Assembly (NCBI GenBank): GCA_003661265.1
Contig: QMVU01000028.1
Location: forward strand, 1 to 8,836
Length of the DNA: 8,836 nt
Reading direction: 5' to 3'
Origin: Thermoproteota archaeon
Lineage (GTDB): Archaea > Korarchaeota > Korarchaeia > Korarchaeales > Korarchaeaceae
Shown here: positions 5,598-8,836 of the stretch, one piece after another
How positions within the stretch are numbered: position 1 is the first letter of the stretch
Layout: the number at the start of each line of letters is the position of its first letter
Notes under the pieces: model-generated
The model's database searches: none
What the model saw: only the letters and a program-made list of their open reading frames with translations
Told to the model about the DNA's origin: nothing
Position numbers and translations under genes: made by a program

Positions 5598-7131
5598 GCA
5601 GGCCAAATGGCAGAGAGAAAGAGAATTAATCGAACCAACAGTATTTGAGCTCTCCCAAGGGAGAAGTGAAGGGTATTATCGGTTTTCAATAGAGAAAGAG
5701 ATGTTAGATGCTGTAGGAGACGTCCAAAAACTCATTCCAAGCAAGTTAAGAAGAGAAGAACTTAATCTCCCGAACTTATCTGAGCCTGAGGTTGTTAGAC
5801 ATTTCTCTAGGCTTGCAGAGATGAACTATGGAGTTGACAGCGGTCCTTACTGGCTTGGTTCATGTACTATGAAGTACAACCCGAAGATTAACGAGAGAAT
5901 TGCTGCAAGTCCAAAGGTAAGACGTTTGCACCCCTATCAGCCTGAGGAAACGGTTCAAGGTGCCCTAAAGATAATGTATGAATTAGGGGAGATGCTAGGG
6001 AAAATAACAGGTTTGAGACATTGGACATTTCAAACTTCTGCAGGAGCTCACGGGGAGTACCTCGGATGCTCAATAATAAGGGCTTATCAGCTAGATAGGG
6101 GCGAGAAACAAAGAGATGAGATGCTAATTCCCCTTTCAGCGCACGGATCTAACTTTGCGAGCGCAGCCATGGCGGGCTTTAAGGTAATCAAGATCCCTGT
6201 GGATAGCAGAGGATGCACTGATATGGGTGCTTTAAGAGCGGCGGCTGGAGAGAGAACGGCTGGTATGATGATAACTAATCCGAATACCCTTGGGATCTTT
6301 GAAGAGGACATCTTGGAGATAGCTGATCTCGTTCACAATGCTGGAGGATTATTATATTATGATGGAGCCAATCTGAATGCTCTTCTAGGAAGAGTTCTTC
6401 TATCAGCAATGGGAGTGGATGTGGCTCACTTGAACCTACATAAAACTTTCTCGACGCCTCACGGCACAGGAGGTCCTGGAGCTGGTGCTGTCTTGGTCAG
6501 AGATGGTCTCGAAGACTTCTTACCAGTCCCTGTTCTAAGGGAAAGAGATGGACGTTACTACTTTGACTATAACGTACCGAAGAGCGTTGGGAGGATAAAA
6601 GCATTTTACGGGAATTTTGAGGTTTTAGTTAAAGCCTGGGCCTATCTGAAGGCATTAGGAAGCACTGGTCTTAGAGAAGTTTCTGGAATTGCGGTATTAA
6701 ATGCTAACTATGCGTTCACAAAAATAAAGGGAATAAGGGAGGTATCCGTGATTTACGGAGAGGACAGACCTCGAAAGCATGAATTCGTGATAAGCTTAAA
6801 AGAGGCAAGGTCTAAGATAGAAGCTCCCGCGCTTCATGTCGCGAAGAGGCTTCTTGATTACGGACTACATCCCCCAACAATATACTTCCCTCCCGTTGTT
6901 GAGGAAGCCTTCATGATGGAGCCAACAGAAACGGACAGCAAGGAAGAAATAGATCACTATATCGAAGTCATGCGAAAGATTTTGGAGGAGGAGCTAGAGG
7001 AAAATCCGAAAACGGTATTAGAAGCCCCCCATAACTCCTCAATAGATCGATTAGATGAGGTAAGAGCAGCTAGAGAGCCGATATTATCATGGAAGATATA
7101 CGAGCGTTACTATAAGGGAAATAAGACCTAG
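5581..7131 (+). CDS. gcvPB: Glycine dehydrogenase (decarboxylating) subunit 2
   Basis: The catalytic, PLP-carrying half of the split glycine decarboxylase. The 516-residue protein shows TMKYNPKINE (96-105), LHPYQPEETVQGALK (116-130), the phosphate-site region TSAGAHGEY (152-160), AHGSNFASAAMAGF (187-200), TNPNTLGIFEE (232-242), the PLP ring-binding Asp in YYDGAN (D261) and the Schiff-base lysine in NLHKTFSTPHGTGGPG (K288). Length is normal for subunit 2 and nothing is missing. The ATG at 5581 follows a good site, GGAGGGTGATGC, within the end of gcvPA, and the genes overlap by 17 bases. The last 45 bases overlap the 3' end of the opposite-strand GPT-like gene, so no intergenic terminator separates the two operons. 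In the glycine cleavage system it supplies one-carbon units and NADH, or runs in reverse for glycine synthesis; direction cannot be told here. Confidence 0.97.
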   Translation: MNDLFRQAKWQRERELIEPTVFELSQGRSEGYYRFSIEKEMLDAVGDVQKLIPSKLRREELNLPNLSEPEVVRHFSRLAEMNYGVDSGPYWLGSCTMKYNPKINERIAASPKVRRLHPYQPEETVQGALKIMYELGEMLGKITGLRHWTFQTSAGAHGEYLGCSIIRAYQLDRGEKQRDEMLIPLSAHGSNFASAAMAGFKVIKIPVDSRGCTDMGALRAAAGERTAGMMITNPNTLGIFEEDILEIADLVHNAGGLLYYDGANLNALLGRVLLSAMGVDVAHLNLHKTFSTPHGTGGPGAGAVLVRDGLEDFLPVPVLRERDGRYYFDYNVPKSVGRIKAFYGNFEVLVKAWAYLKALGSTGLREVSGIAVLNANYAFTKIKGIREVSVIYGEDRPRKHEFVISLKEARSKIEAPALHVAKRLLDYGLHPPTIYFPPVVEEAFMMEPTETDSKEEIDHYIEVMRKILEEELEENPKTVLEAPHNSSIDRLDEVRAAREPILSWKIYERYYKGNKT

Positions 7132-8013
7132 GAGGATCTCAATAAAATAAATAAATAGCACTAGCTCAAGCTCTCTCATCTTTCTTGTTCTGAGAAGAAG
7201 TCCTATCAAGGAAAGGTGTGGAGGTGGAGTTAAGAACCCGTTTTCGTCTATCCTGGTGGGACGTTTCTCTTTCATCTTCCTCCAGCAAAGTAATTTTAGG
7301 AAAAAGTCCAGCGCATGAGGGATCATCATTATCAGAAAGGGAGTAACTAACCCCAGAACTATAGAGATAGCTGCTAGAAAGGCTCCCATTTGGAAGGTTG
7401 AGCAATTTCCAGGAAATGCCTTTGCTGGGTAGAAGTTAAAGAGGAGAAAAGCCAAATAGCAGGCTGAGAAAGAGGCTAACAAGAGAGAAGCCATTTTAAA
7501 TCCCTTTAAAAAAGCAAGCAAAGAGAGAAACGATCCAATTATAACGGACAGACCAGCTTCAAGCCCGTTAAATCCAGCCAACGTATTTGTAGCGTTGACA
7601 GAATACGTTCCTATCAAGGCAACAAGTGCCAAAGCTAAATATCCCTTGAAGGAGAATCCCAAGACATCAATGGTGTTAAGACTAGTACCCAGCAGGGCAA
7701 AAGGAGCTATTGGGATGAGAACCTTTTCCAAATCTCTGAGAGATATGGTATCATCCAGTAAGCCAAGGAGGATAGCAATCATCGAGATTACTGCTATCAG
7801 TTCCCTTAATATGCTTTCAAAATCCACGAAGAAGACGACAAATGTGGAAATGAGAGCTGCTGGAAGACCTCCTATTCTAGGGACGATGACGTCCTTCCTC
7901 TTATGAATGTCTCTTGCAACTAGTTTGTGATCTTTACATACAACTAGCCACTTACTAGTCGTTATGTAACTTGTAATGAAACAAATTAAAGGCATTCCTA
8001 TTAATAGAGGCAA
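7087..8013 (-). CDS. GPT-type UDP-sugar:polyprenyl-phosphate sugar-1-phosphate transferase
   Basis: A multi-pass membrane enzyme (308 residues, about ten hydrophobic segments) of the MraY/WecA/DPAGT1 superfamily, which moves a HexNAc-1-phosphate from UDP-sugar to a polyprenyl or dolichyl phosphate. Motifs in order: DIHK and VPRIGG (35-49), GLLDD (84-88), NATNTLAGFNGLEAG (140-154), YPAKAFPGNCST (195-206), RPTRI and PPPHLSLI (251-270). The LAGFNGLEAG form is that of eukaryotic/archaeal GPT, not MraY, so a role like AglH at the first step of N-glycan lipid assembly is likely. Odd: N203 sits where the family usually has the magnesium-binding Asp of FxGD. The start is TTG 8013, supported by AGGGG eight bases upstream; an ATG at 7995 is the alternative. 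It lies 11 bases after the ferredoxin gene, and its 3' end overlaps gcvPB by 45 bases. Confidence 0.86.
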   Translation of the reverse strand: MPLLIGMPLICFITSYITTSKWLVVCKDHKLVARDIHKRKDVIVPRIGGLPAALISTFVVFFVDFESILRELIAVISMIAILLGLLDDTISLRDLEKVLIPIAPFALLGTSLNTIDVLGFSFKGYLALALVALIGTYSVNATNTLAGFNGLEAGLSVIIGSFLSLLAFLKGFKMASLLLASFSACYLAFLLFNFYPAKAFPGNCSTFQMGAFLAAISIVLGLVTPFLIMMIPHALDFFLKLLCWRKMKEKRPTRIDENGFLTPPPHLSLIGLLLRTRKMRELELVLFIYFIEILLGLISLIVTLVYLP

Positions 8014-8024
8014 TCCTCAGACCC

Positions 8025-8240
8025 CTAGGCTCTTTCAATCACTACAATCGCTTGGACAGGACACGATACTTCACAAGCCCTACACACAAAGCAATATGAA
8101 AGCCTTTCTTCTTTTATTCTCGTCTTATTCGATTCTAATTTATAAATGCCTGCTGGGCACAATTTCTCACATAATCCGCAGCCAATACATCGTTCTATAT
8201 CAACCACGATAGAAACTCCATGCTCTTCCTGAGCACACAT
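8025..8240 (-). CDS. Small 2[4Fe-4S] ferredoxin
   Basis: A 71-residue soluble electron carrier with two complete cluster motifs: CIGCGLCEKLCP (C18, C21, C24, C28) and CFVCRACEVSCP (C50, C53, C56, C60). The pattern is CxxCxxCxxxCP twice, typical of bacterial-type ferredoxins; a ninth cysteine, C2, is extra. The middle region KLESNKTRIKEERLSY is charged and carries no further domain. ATG 8240 is the first possible start because a TGA lies two codons upstream, but its binding site is poor (GGAGG is 16 bases away). GTG at codon 13, with GGAG eight bases before it, is a possible alternative. The gene is first in a two-gene unit with the GPT-like transferase and divergent from another transferase. 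No redox enzyme is adjacent, so its partner is unknown; the pairing may be mere co-transcription. Confidence 0.92.
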   Translation of the reverse strand: MCAQEEHGVSIVVDIERCIGCGLCEKLCPAGIYKLESNKTRIKEERLSYCFVCRACEVSCPVQAIVVIERA

Positions 8241-8267
8241 AGATCAGTCCCTTAGCCTCCTGACCCT

Positions 8268-8280
8268 GAATTTTATTAAT
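8268..8280. promoter_or_regulatory. AT-rich element shared by divergent ferredoxin and transferase genes
   Basis: The 65-base gap holds one AT-rich block, GAATTTTATTAAT, that reads as a TATA-like box in both directions. Starts 26 bases away would fall near 8300 on the plus strand (leader of about six bases before ATG 8306) and near 8249 on the minus strand (leader of about nine bases before ATG 8240). Prediction only. Confidence 0.4.
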
Positions 8281-8305
8281 TCATGTTACTGTGGCAAGAT
8301 GATCG

Positions 8306-8836
8306 ATGGACTTAGTATTAGTCTTGGGAATTACGATTATTGCTAGTTACCTACTCACAGACCTCTTACTTAAATCGCTGATACCTAGATTAAGACTAGC
8401 TGGCATTCTAGGGGAGGACGTCCATAAACCGGATAGACCGAAGATCGCTGAAAGAGGTGGCTATGCACTGGTATTTGGCATAATGGTGTCCCAGCTAATA
8501 ATTTCAATGGAGGTGAAGGAGATTCGGAACTACTCCCTTACTTTGCTTTGTTCTACACTGATCGCGGCGATTGTAGGAGCTTTGGATGACATGATAGACT
8601 TGGGTGGCAAGTTAAAGCCTCTACTTTCCTTCCTTTCCGGATTGCCCTTAGTAACCTCAGGTCTCTTGTATCCGAAGCCCATCTTACCTCTAATAGGAAG
8701 GACAAGATTGCATTATGTCTATCCAACTGTTGCCCTACTACTACCAGGAGTATTCTCAAACGCAATCAATATGATAGATGTTCTTAACGGTATGATGGTC
8801 TCGAATAGCATAATCATACTATTCTTTCTGTTTCTG
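8306..8836 (+). CDS. Second GPT/MraY/WecA-superfamily transferase (partial, 3' end outside window)
   Basis: 177 codons of a second membrane sugar-1-phosphate transferase, open to the window end. After a first membrane helix (about 3-25) come VHKPDRPKIAERGG (39-52), the acidic pair in GALDD (91-95) and NAINMIDVLNG (152-162), all in the family order and spacing. The motif is IDVLNG here and LAGFNG in the minus-strand paralogue, so the two are different subtypes, not a recent duplication. The ATG at 8306 is the first start in frame: an upstream GTG at 8291 runs into TGA. A weak GATGATC lies just before the ATG, and the predicted leader is only a few bases. It is divergent from the ferredoxin-transferase pair across 65 bases. 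The sugar and lipid substrates cannot be told. The later HHH/PxxH region and the FxGD motif lie beyond the window. Confidence 0.85.
   Translation, partial: MDLVLVLGITIIASYLLTDLLLKSLIPRLRLAGILGEDVHKPDRPKIAERGGYALVFGIMVSQLIISMEVKEIRNYSLTLLCSTLIAAIVGALDDMIDLGGKLKPLLSFLSGLPLVTSGLLYPKPILPLIGRTRLHYVYPTVALLLPGVFSNAINMIDVLNGMMVSNSIIILFFLFL

Noticed and set aside
7131..7142. SD-like GGAGGATC just after the gcvPB stop on the plus strand
   Set aside because: No plausible start or open frame follows; the bases belong to the coding sequence of the opposite-strand transferase.
1..8836. tRNA or rRNA genes, CRISPR arrays, insertion sequences
   Set aside because: I saw no tRNA-like cloverleaf arms, regularly spaced repeats, transposase motifs or terminal inverted repeats; coding density by ordinary genes is high throughout.

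Overview
This window looks archaeal. The evidence is a CDP-archaeol synthase gene, an FtsZ of archaeal type preceded by a tiny ribbon-helix-helix gene, a glycine decarboxylase split into two subunits, two GPT-type sugar-1-phosphate transferases, TATA-like boxes about 26 bases before likely transcription starts, and Shine-Dalgarno sites combined with frequent TTG and GTG starts. Arginine is coded mostly by AGA/AGG and base composition is moderately AT-rich. An FtsZ-bearing lineage outside the ordinary Crenarchaeota (for example Korarchaeota or another FtsZ-containing group) would fit, but I cannot name the species from sequence alone.

Left part (1-1210, minus strand): a probable operon running RadB/RecA-like ATPase, then carS (CDP-archaeol synthase, membrane lipid synthesis), then the first 29 codons of an unrecognised gene cut by the window edge. 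The carS frame is broken at a run of six T (six A on the plus strand, 398-403); removing one T restores a 162-residue CarS. A short AT-rich divergent promoter region (1211-1321) separates this operon from a plus-strand ATP-NAD kinase-like gene (COG3199 type, 1322-2446).

Middle (2448-4205): the kinase-like gene runs head-on into ftsZ, whose stop codon lies one base away. ftsZ is the second gene of a minus-strand pair; the first gene encodes a 44-residue ribbon-helix-helix protein whose stop codon lies inside the ftsZ ribosome binding site. This resembles the cdrS-ftsZ2 operon of haloarchaea. A 382-base intergenic region follows, with a TATA box and small palindrome for the RHH-ftsZ pair, repeated octamers, a strong TATA box of unknown target, and the proximal promoter and ribosome binding site of the next operon.

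Right part (4206-8836): gcvPA and gcvPB, overlapping by 17 bases, encode both halves of glycine decarboxylase (P-protein). They converge, with a 45-base coding overlap, on a minus-strand operon of a two-cluster ferredoxin and a GPT/MraY/WecA-family membrane transferase. A 65-base divergent promoter region then leads to a second transferase of the same superfamily on the plus strand, cut by the window end. The two transferases belong to visibly different subtypes, and the complete one carries Asn where the family normally has a magnesium-binding Asp.
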